A stretch of 64,000 nt of DNA, taken from the NCBI GenBank assembly GCA_963692935.1, contig OY843588.1, forward strand, positions 186,001 to 250,000, read 5' to 3'. Under the pieces are notes generated by a model. The model was given only the letters and a program-made list of their open reading frames with translations. It had not been told where the DNA came from and did no database searches. The position numbers and the translations under genes are program-made. The stretch comes from Bin75 sp963692935. Its GTDB lineage: Bacteria; Nitrospirota; Nitrospiria; Nitrospirales; UBA8639. Shown piece by piece: positions 26,896-34,483 of the stretch (position 1 is the first letter of the stretch; the number at the start of each line of letters is the position of its first letter).

Positions 26896-27202
26896 CTTGC
26901 AAGCGTGTTTTTGAAAATACGTGGGATAGGATGACATTTCGAATCGGTTCAGTCTCACGCGCTATAGACTGCCGCAGGTCTTGGTCGAGTACTTCATTTT
27001 TGAAAGCCTCGACTGTATCAGCGAACTGTTCTGATTGCCCCTTGTCAAGGCAAAACAATGTTACAGCAAATTCTTTGTCTGTTTGGAGAAACTCAAAGCT
27101 CGCTATGTTTGAAAATTTGTAGGCAGCTTTTTTGATCGTGGTTAGATCAAAAACTGAGGCATCGAAAGAAATAGAGATCTTCAAGATGCTATTCCCAACC
27201 AC
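26888..27202 (-). CDS. hxsD: His-Xaa-Ser system protein HxsD
   Basis: This 104-residue protein fits HxsD, the small partner always found with the paired Hxs radical SAM enzymes. The family's C-terminal signature is a stretch around an LNDYxLRExIxxET-like core; here it reads EVLDQDLRQSIARETEPIRN at about residues 70-89. The N-terminal half looks like a ferredoxin-like fold with alternating strands (ISISFDASVFDL, FEFLQTDKEFAVTLF). A peptide-recognition or chaperone role for the HxsA precursor is a reasonable guess but untested. It begins 12 bases after the hxsA stop and overlaps hxsB. Confidence 0.85.
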   Translation of the reverse strand: MVGNSILKISISFDASVFDLTTIKKAAYKFSNIASFEFLQTDKEFAVTLFCLDKGQSEQFADTVEAFKNEVLDQDLRQSIARETEPIRNVILSHVFSKTRLQDD

Positions 27203-27214
27203 CTGCTCTCATGC

Positions 27215-27484
27215 TTAATGATAACTTGAGTAGTGGCTTCTGTGGCTGTAGTGGCTGGAATGGCTGGAATGGCTTCTGTGGCTGTAGTGCCAAGCAAAGT
27301 TAGTGGAAAACTTGCTTGGCTCAATAACGAAATCAGCGTCCAGAGTAACCGGCTCTTGTTTCAAAATTCTATCCAGTGGCTCTTGTTCCTGCGTATCCGA
27401 AGCTACGTTAGCTTGTGCGTTTATACTTCCACCCAGCATCGCCACGGACAGTGCTAAGGGTAAGAGAAACCTAGGCTTTTTCAT
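27215..27484 (-). CDS. hxsA: His-Xaa-Ser repeat peptide precursor HxsA
   Basis: This 89-residue protein is the likely substrate of the system. Residues 1-26 are a Sec signal peptide (KKPR basic start, LLPLALSVAMLGGS core, AQA cleavage site). A short acidic spacer follows, with the proline- and aspartate-containing EPVTLDADF segment. From residue 66 the tail is seven consecutive His-Xaa-Ser triplets (HYS, HRS, HSS, HSS, HYS, HRS, HYS) ending in SYH. These repeats name the family and are presumably where the radical SAM enzymes act. A strong ribosome-binding site, GGAGG, lies upstream. It is the first gene of the operon. Confidence 0.9.
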   Translation of the reverse strand: MKKPRFLLPLALSVAMLGGSINAQANVASDTQEQEPLDRILKQEPVTLDADFVIEPSKFSTNFAWHYSHRSHSSHSSHYSHRSHYSSYH

Positions 27485-27513
27485 TCCTTATCCTCCAATT
27501 TAATTTAGAGACT

Positions 27514-27611
27514 TGCATACTTAAATGTACTACAGCCCCGCCCTTCCCGCAACAGCGGGAATCCAGAATAGCAACATGACTGAAGTGGAGAGCTGTGTAT
27601 TTAAGTATGTA
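27514..27611. repeat. Inverted-repeat element upstream of the Hxs operon
   Basis: An 11-bp perfect inverted repeat, CATACTTAAAT (27516-27526) and ATTTAAGTATG (27599-27609), bounds about 95 bases. Inside lies a tight hairpin, TTCCCGC-AACA-GCGGGAA (27544-27561), followed by ATCCAG, which looks like the REP-type element dispersed in many genomes. The structure suggests a small non-autonomous mobile element or a regulatory stem, sitting just upstream of hxsA. No transposase is encoded. Confidence 0.5.
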
Positions 27612-27825
27612 ATCTCCCCAAATATAATTCCCCAAGAAAGTGCGCGTGGGGAGCAGTTATTGTGAGACTCAGGCATACTTCAAAGTGGCGATATATTCCA
27701 TAGGTGTGTGTAGATTGAGGCTTAATGTGGGCAAATATGATTGTCGCAATACTTCTATTGGGCAATAACATTGACTTACCCGTTTCCCGTCCTTAGGCTT
27801 ACCTCAGAAAGGACGCACACACACC
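27612..27825. other. Intergenic region upstream of pgsA
   Basis: No gene is seen. A 7-bp inverted pair, CTCCCCA (27614-27620) and TGGGGAG (27647-27653), could form a loose stem. A possible but short-spaced promoter for pgsA is TTGAGG (27715-27720) with TATGAT (27736-27741), 15 bases apart. This AT-rich strip marks the boundary between the Hxs island and the housekeeping DNA. Confidence 0.4.
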
Positions 27826-28428
27826 ATGCCCAAACACGGACCGTCATCGGATGTCATGGATGAACGTTGTATCGGCGGGGTGATTCCCCTCAATATCCCC
27901 AACAGTCTCACGATTCTCCGTATCCTGTTGATCCCTGTCATCGTGGGGTGTTTGCTGTACGGGCATGTGGCGTATGCCCTGGTGACGTTGATCGTGGCCG
28001 CGTTGACCGATGCACTTGACGGGAGCATTGCCCGCATGGCGAATCAACGAACGCGCTTTGGGGCATACCTGGATCCGTTGGCGGACAAGCTCTTGCTCAT
28101 GACTACCTTTATTACGTTGACTTGGTTGGACATGGTGCCGGTGTGGAGTATGCTGGTTGTGGTGAGTCGCGATGCGATTTTGCTCACCGGTGCGTTGCTG
28201 GCCCGTCTGACCGATACGTCCATTGACACCACACCCACTGCGTCGGGCAAAGCCACCACGCTGTTTCAGGTGTGCTATGTGATTCTGGTGCTGGCCTGTG
28301 TCGCCCGAGATGTCAGTACTGCCTGGTTGCTTCCCCTGCTGTACGTGATGAGTCTGCTGACAGTTCTGTCCGGCCTGCAGTATCTTGTTCGCGGCGTTGG
28401 TCATTTGCATGCCTCCGAACGGTCGTAA
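27826..28428 (+). CDS. pgsA: CDP-diacylglycerol--glycerol-3-phosphate phosphatidyltransferase
   Basis: PgsA makes phosphatidylglycerol phosphate in the inner membrane. The 200-residue product carries the CDP-alcohol phosphotransferase signature, D-x2-D-G-x2-A-R-x8-G-x3-D-x3-D, as DALDGSIARMANQ followed by G and DPLADK at about residues 65-86. Several membrane helices follow. The N-terminal motif IPNSLTILRILLIPV is typical of PgsA. The first 20 residues are not conserved, so translation could start at a later codon such as the ATG at 27856. Other CDP-alcohol transferases are possible but less likely. Confidence 0.87.
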   Translation: MPKHGPSSDVMDERCIGGVIPLNIPNSLTILRILLIPVIVGCLLYGHVAYALVTLIVAALTDALDGSIARMANQRTRFGAYLDPLADKLLLMTTFITLTWLDMVPVWSMLVVVSRDAILLTGALLARLTDTSIDTTPTASGKATTLFQVCYVILVLACVARDVSTAWLLPLLYVMSLLTVLSGLQYLVRGVGHLHASERS

Positions 28429-28457
28429 TTGTTTCTACTTGTAGCTTGAGGGAGGCC

Positions 28458-30278
28458 ATGCTTCGCGCCCGGATGGGTCAGTTACTGCTTGATGCCGGGT
28501 GCATTACCTCTGTGCAACTGGATGAAGCCTTGGCGCAGCAGCGGGAATCCCGGCGCCCGCTTGGTCAGATCCTCTGCGAGCATGGTGCGATTTCCGAAGA
28601 CGTGTTGCTGAAGTTTCTGGGCCAGCAGTATGGATTGGCCACCGTGTCTCCCTTCCCCTCCGTGGTTGACCCGCAACTGGCGGTCTGCATGCCCCGGGCA
28701 TGGGCCGAACGACATGCAGCCGTGCCGTTGAGTCAGGTCGGTCAGCGGTTGACCGTCGCCTTGGTTGATCCAGCTAATGTGCATGCGTTGGATGAAGTGC
28801 GCTTTCGTACCGGGTTGCGTGTGGTGCCGGTGATTGCGCTGGAGTCCGACGTCCGGCAACGCATTCAGGCACTCTACCGGTTGCGGGAGCAGCATCAACC
28901 CGATGGATCGTCGCCGCCCGTCGGCCGTGATGCGGACGTTATGCAGGCCGATGGGGACGGGCCATGGTCTGCCGGTGTGTCCTGCCGGGAGTCTCACAGA
29001 GTTGATGAGACCTTGCAGTCTGACGAGATGACGACCTTGTTGGAACGGGTGTCGTCGAGTCTCCGGTATGCTCAACCGGACACCGGGGCCGAGACGCTGG
29101 CCGAAGATGCGTCGCCTGTCGCGCAGTTGGTGCAGACCATTCTTCAGCGTGCCGCCCACATGGGTGTGAGTGACGTGCATCTGGAACCGTATGAGAACGT
29201 GGTGCAAGTGCGGTTTCGACTGGACGGCACGCTCCATCCGATGATGACTTATTCGATCAGCTTGCGGAATGCCGTGATCTCCCGGCTCAAAATCCTCGCG
29301 CATCTGGATATTGCCGAGCATCGTCTTCCGCAGGATGGGCGCATGACGGTGGAGCTGGAAGCCAGGCAGGCACTGGATATTCGTATGTCGGTGTTGCCAT
29401 CTCTGCACGGGGAAAAAGCCGTGCTTCGCTTATTGAATCGTGCCGGGCAGATGGTTGAGTTACCGGCCCTGGGGTTGGATGTGACGGACACCGGCATTTT
29501 GCTTGCGGCGCTGGAACGTCCACATGGCATGTTGCTGGTGACGGGGCCAACGGGGAGCGGGAAGACCACGACGCTGTACGCCGCGCTGCAGGTGTTGAAT
29601 ACGAAGGATGTGAACATTGTCACGGTTGAAGACCCGGTGGAATACCATTTTACCGGCATCACGCAAGTTCAGGTTAAGGAAGAGATCGGTCTTGGCTTTG
29701 CGCAAGTTCTACGGGCCTTTCTGAGGCAGGACCCGGATATTATGATGGTGGGTGAAATCCGGGATCTGGAAACCGCACAAATTGCGATCCGGGCCGCCTT
29801 GACCGGACATCGGGTGCTGTCCACCCTGCACACGTATGACGCGGTTCGAACGGTGACTCGGTTGCTTGAGATGGGCATTGAACCCTTTATGGTGGCGTCG
29901 TCGGTGAGTGTCATTGTGGCCCAGCGTCTTGTGCGTCGTGTGTGCTCGGAGTGTCAACGGCCGACCGATCCTCTTTCAAGCGCACAACTGCGCGAGTTGG
30001 GATTCACTGGAGACATGGCATCGACGGTCGTTCCGGTTCGGGGACACGGGTGTGTGGCCTGTCACGGGACGGGGTATAAAGGGCGTGTGGGTCTGTTTGA
30101 GGTGTTGCCGGTGTCTGCAAGGTTTCGGTCTCTTATCCTTGAACGGGGGACGGCAGACCAGCTCAAGCAGCAGGCGTTAGCGGATGGCCTGAAGACGATT
30201 CGACGAAGCGGCCTGGATGCCGTCACGCGGGGACTCACCACGATCGAAGAGGTCATGAGTGTGTCCACCGAGGATTAA
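28458..30278 (+). CDS. GspE/PilB family secretion or pilus-assembly ATPase
   Basis: This 606-residue hexameric ATPase powers assembly of type IV pili or a type II secretion pseudopilus on the cytoplasmic face of the inner membrane. An N-terminal MshEN/GspE-N domain (about residues 1-150) is followed by the ATPase domain. The Walker A loop GPTGSGKTTT has its lysine at residue 368; the Asp box (EDPVEY), Walker B-like region (VGEIRDLETAQIA) and His box follow. A four-cysteine zinc motif (CSEC...CVAC) lies near the C-terminus. I start it at the ATG at 28458 with GAGGGAGG just upstream. The pilin or secretin partners are elsewhere, so PilB versus GspE is undecided. Confidence 0.9.
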   Translation: MLRARMGQLLLDAGCITSVQLDEALAQQRESRRPLGQILCEHGAISEDVLLKFLGQQYGLATVSPFPSVVDPQLAVCMPRAWAERHAAVPLSQVGQRLTVALVDPANVHALDEVRFRTGLRVVPVIALESDVRQRIQALYRLREQHQPDGSSPPVGRDADVMQADGDGPWSAGVSCRESHRVDETLQSDEMTTLLERVSSSLRYAQPDTGAETLAEDASPVAQLVQTILQRAAHMGVSDVHLEPYENVVQVRFRLDGTLHPMMTYSISLRNAVISRLKILAHLDIAEHRLPQDGRMTVELEARQALDIRMSVLPSLHGEKAVLRLLNRAGQMVELPALGLDVTDTGILLAALERPHGMLLVTGPTGSGKTTTLYAALQVLNTKDVNIVTVEDPVEYHFTGITQVQVKEEIGLGFAQVLRAFLRQDPDIMMVGEIRDLETAQIAIRAALTGHRVLSTLHTYDAVRTVTRLLEMGIEPFMVASSVSVIVAQRLVRRVCSECQRPTDPLSSAQLRELGFTGDMASTVVPVRGHGCVACHGTGYKGRVGLFEVLPVSARFRSLILERGTADQLKQQALADGLKTIRRSGLDAVTRGLTTIEEVMSVSTED

Positions 30279-30307
30279 GCGCGTCCTCGAATGTCCCCGT
30301 GCCTGAG

Positions 30308-30321
30308 CCCCCCCCCCCCCC
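30308..30321 (+). repeat. Run of 14 cytosines between the ATPase and membrane-platform genes
   Basis: Fourteen consecutive C occur in the 96-base gap between the GspE/PilB-type ATPase gene and the GspF/PilC-type gene. Homopolymers of this length slip easily during replication. It lies about 55 bases upstream of the start codon, where length change could alter transcript structure or spacing. It is also a classic sequencing or assembly problem site. Confidence 0.85.
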
Positions 30322-30374
30322 ACGATTCCGGGCAATGAGAGAATGTGGGCCACGGCCCTCGGGAGCGTCTGACC

Positions 30375-31583
30375 ATGCCGACCTTTGTCTATCGCGGGAA
30401 AACCCGTCAGGGGAGCATCCAGCAGGGAGAAGTGGATGCCGCAAGCCACAGTGCCGCGTTCCGGATCTTGCGACAACGCGAGTTGTTTGTCACCCGCCTC
30501 CGCGAAAAACCCGCCGCCCGGTTTGCCTGGTCATTTCCTGAACGGGCCCGCATCCCTCAAAAAGAGCTGGTGCTCTTCACCTATCAACTGGAAGCTACGA
30601 TCAAAGCCGGTGTGCCTCTGTCACAGAGTCTTGAGATGCTGGCGACACATGCGTCTTCGGCGGCCTTCCGGGAGATCATTCGCGCGGTGAGACAGAAGGT
30701 GGAGTCCGGGTCGTCTCTGTCCGGAGCGCTACACGGCCATCCCAAGGTGTTCACGTCCTGGTATGTCAGTATGGTCGAAGCTGGTGAAGAAGGCGGGATG
30801 CTGGACAGGACACTCCGCCGACTGGCTGAGCATACGGACAAGATGTGGCGACTCAGGCAACAGGTCAATCTGGCGTTAGCCTATCCCCTGTTTGTGGCGA
30901 TCGTGGCTGTTCTCGTGTTCTGGGTGTTGCTCATCTGGGTGATCCCCATGTTCGGAACCATGTTTGCCGATTGGGGCGATGCGTTGCCCTGGCCGACGGC
31001 CGTGGTCCTGGAGACGAGTCAATGGCTCCGGCATCACGGGTTCGCCGTGATGGTCGGTGCGGTCAGTCTCGGACTGGGAGCGCGGCTGTGGGCGAAAACG
31101 CCATCGGGGCGACGGATGGTGGAGACTGGTCTGTTGCGTGTGCCGGTGTTGGGTAGACTGTGGCGCAACGTGGCCGTGGTGCACGTCACGAGAACGTTGG
31201 GATCGCTGTTGGGGAGTGGCGTGCCGATTTTACGCAGTCTGGAGATTGCCCGACGGGTGTCCGGGTTGCTCACCATGGAACAGGCGTTAGCGGACGCGAC
31301 GGTGAGTGTGCGTGAAGGGCATACCCTGGCTGACCCGCTGGAGCGGTCCGGCATGTTTCCCGCCCTGGTGCCCAACATGGTGGCCGTCGGCGAGGCGACG
31401 GGCAGTCTCGACGAGGCGTTGGAGAAAATCGCGGACCTCTATGCACGTGAAGTGGATCGCGACATGAATGCGTTCACGGCTCTGTTGGAGCCGCTGATCA
31501 TTGTCGTGTTGGGTCTTGGCATTGGGTTTATTGTTGTGGCCATGTATCTTCCAATTTTCCTGATGGGCTCTCTGTTTGAGTGA
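30375..31583 (+). CDS. GspF/PilC family inner-membrane platform protein
   Basis: This 402-residue protein is the polytopic inner-membrane platform of a type II secretion or type IV pilus machine, and partners the ATPase encoded just upstream. Two repeated GspF domains are visible: LVLFTYQLEATIKAGVPL near residue 65 and VVHVTRTLGSLLGSGVPI near residue 268, each followed by helical bundles. About three membrane segments lie at residues 170-205, 215-240 and 365-390. The N-terminal MPTFVYRGKTRQG is the family's usual beginning, so the ATG at 30375 is preferred over an upstream in-frame start. Confidence 0.9.
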   Translation: MPTFVYRGKTRQGSIQQGEVDAASHSAAFRILRQRELFVTRLREKPAARFAWSFPERARIPQKELVLFTYQLEATIKAGVPLSQSLEMLATHASSAAFREIIRAVRQKVESGSSLSGALHGHPKVFTSWYVSMVEAGEEGGMLDRTLRRLAEHTDKMWRLRQQVNLALAYPLFVAIVAVLVFWVLLIWVIPMFGTMFADWGDALPWPTAVVLETSQWLRHHGFAVMVGAVSLGLGARLWAKTPSGRRMVETGLLRVPVLGRLWRNVAVVHVTRTLGSLLGSGVPILRSLEIARRVSGLLTMEQALADATVSVREGHTLADPLERSGMFPALVPNMVAVGEATGSLDEALEKIADLYAREVDRDMNAFTALLEPLIIVVLGLGIGFIVVAMYLPIFLMGSLFE

Positions 31584-31640
31584 TGCGTGCGGCTGTATGC
31601 TCCGGTGTCGTGCCGGCCTCGTCTGTTCGCCTTGTGTCCG

Positions 31641-32561
31641 ATGGTTAGGAATGCCTCATTGCACAACGTGGATCGTTCGCTACGGCTGCATCCGCCGGCC
31701 AAGATCAATCTCGTGCTGAAGATTTTTCAGCGACTCCCGAACGGGTATCATGCCCTGTGGTCGTTGATGCAAACGATCGGCGTGGTGGATGACTTAACGG
31801 TTCGCGTCACGGATGCGTTTGAAGGAATTCGCTTGACCTGTTCGGATGAAGCCCTTGCCGCACCTGCGGGGAACGTGGTGTATCGGGCCGCCGAACTGGT
31901 GTTGCGTCAGGCCGGCGTGTCTGTGGGCGTTGCATTGGACCTGACAAAGGGTGTGCCCGTTGCGGCGGGCCTGGGCGGTGGAAGTAGTGACGCCGCGGCG
32001 ACGATCATGGGCCTCAATCATCTGTTGGAGCTGGGGTGGACCAGCGGCGATATGGCGAAACTGGGCCAGACCATCGGCAGTGACGTGCCTTTTTTTCTTG
32101 AAGCGCCAACCGCGATTGTGCGGGGATGGGGGGAGCAGGTCATGCCTCACATCCTTGAAGACATCCGATGGATTGTCCTGGTGAATCCGGGGTTTCCCAT
32201 CTCTACCGGTCAGGCCTACGGGCGACTGGAGAGAAGCGGACGGACCGTGTCGTCCCTGCCTGACAGCCTGCTCGCGTTGGAGCGTGCGTCGTCTTTGTCC
32301 TGGCATCAGCTGATCCCCTGCCTTGAAAACGATTTTGAAACGGTTCTGTTCAACGACTATCCCGTGTTGGCCGACATCAAGCACACGTTACTGCGGGCCG
32401 GTGCCGAGGGGGCCCTGGTGTCGGGCAGTGGGGCGACCGTGTTTGGCGTGTTTCCGGATCGGCGCAGTGCGATGAAGGCCAGGGACGAGTTTGTCGGGAC
32501 GCCAGGGTACCGGCTGTTGCTCGGGCCTTCCCTGCAACGCGGATGTGTTGTGTATCCCTAG
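31641..32561 (+). CDS. ispE: 4-diphosphocytidyl-2-C-methyl-D-erythritol kinase
   Basis: IspE phosphorylates CDP-methylerythritol in the non-mevalonate isoprenoid pathway. This GHMP-family kinase has the N-terminal PAKINLVLKI motif with the catalytic lysine. The ATP-binding glycine-rich loop PVAAGLGGGSSDAAA lies near residue 105, and the C-terminal motif SGSGATVFGVF is intact. I place the start at the ATG at 31641 (306 residues), close to the conserved N-terminus. A GTG at 31587, four bases after the preceding gene, would add 18 residues. The ispE-prs-rplY-pth order is widespread in bacteria. Confidence 0.93.
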   Translation: MVRNASLHNVDRSLRLHPPAKINLVLKIFQRLPNGYHALWSLMQTIGVVDDLTVRVTDAFEGIRLTCSDEALAAPAGNVVYRAAELVLRQAGVSVGVALDLTKGVPVAAGLGGGSSDAAATIMGLNHLLELGWTSGDMAKLGQTIGSDVPFFLEAPTAIVRGWGEQVMPHILEDIRWIVLVNPGFPISTGQAYGRLERSGRTVSSLPDSLLALERASSLSWHQLIPCLENDFETVLFNDYPVLADIKHTLLRAGAEGALVSGSGATVFGVFPDRRSAMKARDEFVGTPGYRLLLGPSLQRGCVVYP

Positions 32562-32640
32562 GAAGACAGGGCAGGGAAACGGGGTGCCGGCTTTGCGGGG
32601 CCGTGCCGGTCACGCAATCGTGTGGCGACGGTGTTCAGCG

Positions 32641-32670
32641 TTGACAATACGCACCCGGATGGCCTACATA
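32641..32670 (+). promoter_or_regulatory. Possible promoter upstream of prs
   Basis: A perfect TTGACA (32641-32646) is followed after 18 bases by TACATA (32665-32670), a weak -10 box. It would start a transcript about 55 bases before the prs start codon. The -10 match is only three of six, so this is tentative. Confidence 0.35.
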
Positions 32671-32730
32671 GTCCCTCTGTTGACTCACCGTGTTCTTGAT
32701 GACCGCACCCCCCCTTTGGAAGACCAAGGT

Positions 32731-33708
32731 ATGGCTGGCGAGTTGAAGCTGTTTACCGGGACCGCGAACCCTGCACTTGCGGAAGAGGTGAGTGCCTATT
32801 TGGGTGTGCCGTTGTCCCTGGCGATGGTCTCGACCTTCAGCGACGGCGAAATCCGGGTCAAAATCGAAGAGAATGTGCGAGGGCGGGATGTGTTTGTCAT
32901 GCAGTCCTGTTGTCCCCCCGTCAATACGTCGATCATGGAACTGTTGATCATGCTGGATGCGCTGAAACGTTCATCCGGCTATCGGATCACCGCTGTGATC
33001 CCGTATTTCGGCTATGCGCGACAGGATCGCAAAGATCAACCGCGCGTTCCTATCAGCGCCAAGTTGATGGCTGATTTGATTACTATAGCCGGGGCGCATC
33101 GCGTGTTGACCATGGATTTGCACGCTGGACCGATTCAGGGATTTTTTAACATACCGGTTGATCATCTCTATGCCGCCCCGGTACTGGTTGAGTATGTCCA
33201 GAAAAGTCACATGCGGGATTTGGTCGTGGTTTCGCCGGATGCGGGTGGGGTGGAGCGTGCCCGGGCGTTTGCCCAGCGGCTGGAAGCCACACTGGCGATC
33301 GTGGATAAGCGTCGGGAGGGGCCCAATCAGGCCCAGGCGATGAACATTATTGGGTCCGTGAAAGGCCGGCACGTGTTGTTGCTTGATGACATGATTGATA
33401 CGGCGGGAACCATTGTGGAAACCGCCAAAGCCTGTATGGAGAACGGCGCCTCCACGGCCTCGGCCGTGTGTACCCATCCCGTGCTGTCCGGTCCGGCGAT
33501 TGAGCGGATTCAGCAGTCGTGTCTGACGCAGGTGGTGGCCACGAATTCGATTCCCATTCGGGACAAAGACAAAGCCTGCTCAAAAATTCGCATCCTTTCC
33601 GTCGCGCCGCTCCTTGCAGAAGCCATCAGGCGGATCCACGAAGAACAATCCGTCACTTCATTATTTAATGCTCCCCCTTCCTATTCGGGGCGAACACCTG
33701 TACAATGA
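32731..33708 (+). CDS. prs: Ribose-phosphate pyrophosphokinase
   Basis: Prs makes phosphoribosyl pyrophosphate from ribose 5-phosphate and ATP, feeding purine, pyrimidine, histidine and tryptophan synthesis. The 325-residue product shows the KLFTGTANPALAEEV start, FSDGEIRVKIEENVRG, and the PYFGYARQDRK catalytic flexible region. The divalent-cation site DLHAGPIQGFF and the PRPP loop LLDDMIDTAGT are intact. The ATG at 32731 gives normal family length; upstream in-frame codons extend into unconserved sequence. A slightly long C-terminus (SYSGRTPVQ) is the only oddity. Confidence 0.95.
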   Translation: MAGELKLFTGTANPALAEEVSAYLGVPLSLAMVSTFSDGEIRVKIEENVRGRDVFVMQSCCPPVNTSIMELLIMLDALKRSSGYRITAVIPYFGYARQDRKDQPRVPISAKLMADLITIAGAHRVLTMDLHAGPIQGFFNIPVDHLYAAPVLVEYVQKSHMRDLVVVSPDAGGVERARAFAQRLEATLAIVDKRREGPNQAQAMNIIGSVKGRHVLLLDDMIDTAGTIVETAKACMENGASTASAVCTHPVLSGPAIERIQQSCLTQVVATNSIPIRDKDKACSKIRILSVAPLLAEAIRRIHEEQSVTSLFNAPPSYSGRTPVQ

Positions 33709-33808
33709 AGGCCGTGAACGTGGGAAGCCTTGAGCGGGGAGGGGCGATAAGTCCTGTGAGCAGGAGAGTGGGCATGGAAGAACGGAGACTGCTGTATGGG
33801 GGAGTGTG

Positions 33809-34483
33809 ATGCAATTTGTCGCTGAAGCAACAGGTAGAACGAGATCGGGGAAGGGGGCGGGTCGGCAAATCCGAAGAGCAGGCCAGGTCCCCGCTGTGAT
33901 GTATGGTCAGGGACAGTCTCATTTGATCCAACTTGACCCCAGGGCGATTCAAAAAATACTGGTCACCCAGGCTGGAGGGACGGGACTGATTGCTCTGAAC
34001 ATTGAAAGTGGCGGTCAAGTCCAACAACGCACCGTCGTGATTCAGGATGTGCAACGGGATCCTGTGAGCGGTTCGATGGTCCATGTTGATTTACTGGAAG
34101 TGGCAATGGACAAGCCGGTTCGTGTGACAGTGCCCGTTCATGTCACAGGGGGGGTGCCTCTTGGCGTGAAGCGTGACAAAGGGGTGCTGCATCAGGCCAC
34201 GCGAGAGTTGCATATTGAATGTTTGCCCCGTGCCATTCCTGAACACATTGAGGTGGACGCGTCGGCACTGGAAATGAATCAGGGCATTCATGTTCGTGAT
34301 CTCAATGTCGGCGAGGGTCGCAAGATCCTTGACGATCTTGACGGGATGGTTGTCAACGTGACCATGCCGATTTCAGAAGCGAAATTGTCCGCCATGCTTA
34401 CCTCGGAAGGCACTCCCGCCGCGGCGACGACAGCAACTCCAGAGAGCGGTTCCGCCGCCGAACCAAGTGGGCCCAGAAAATAA
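33809..34483 (+). CDS. rplY: 50S ribosomal protein L25/general stress protein Ctc
   Basis: This 224-residue product is the long Ctc form of bL25, which binds 5S rRNA. The N-terminal L25 domain (residues 1-90) has GKGAGRQIRRAGQVPAVMYGQG. The C-terminal beta domain carries VHVDLLEVAMDKPVRVTVPVH and the IHVRDL motif. The tail is a low-complexity Ala/Thr/Ser stretch. The ATG at 33809 is preceded by GGGGGAG; a GTG three bases earlier is adjacent and in frame. Its stop codon TAA overlaps the inferred ATA start of pth by four bases. Confidence 0.93.
   Translation: MQFVAEATGRTRSGKGAGRQIRRAGQVPAVMYGQGQSHLIQLDPRAIQKILVTQAGGTGLIALNIESGGQVQQRTVVIQDVQRDPVSGSMVHVDLLEVAMDKPVRVTVPVHVTGGVPLGVKRDKGVLHQATRELHIECLPRAIPEHIEVDASALEMNQGIHVRDLNVGEGRKILDDLDGMVVNVTMPISEAKLSAMLTSEGTPAAATTATPESGSAAEPSGPRK

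Noticed and set aside
30299..30541. Short open frame starting at the poly-C run (encoding a proline run)
   Set aside because: It overlaps the GspF/PilC-type gene out of frame and has no recognisable protein features.
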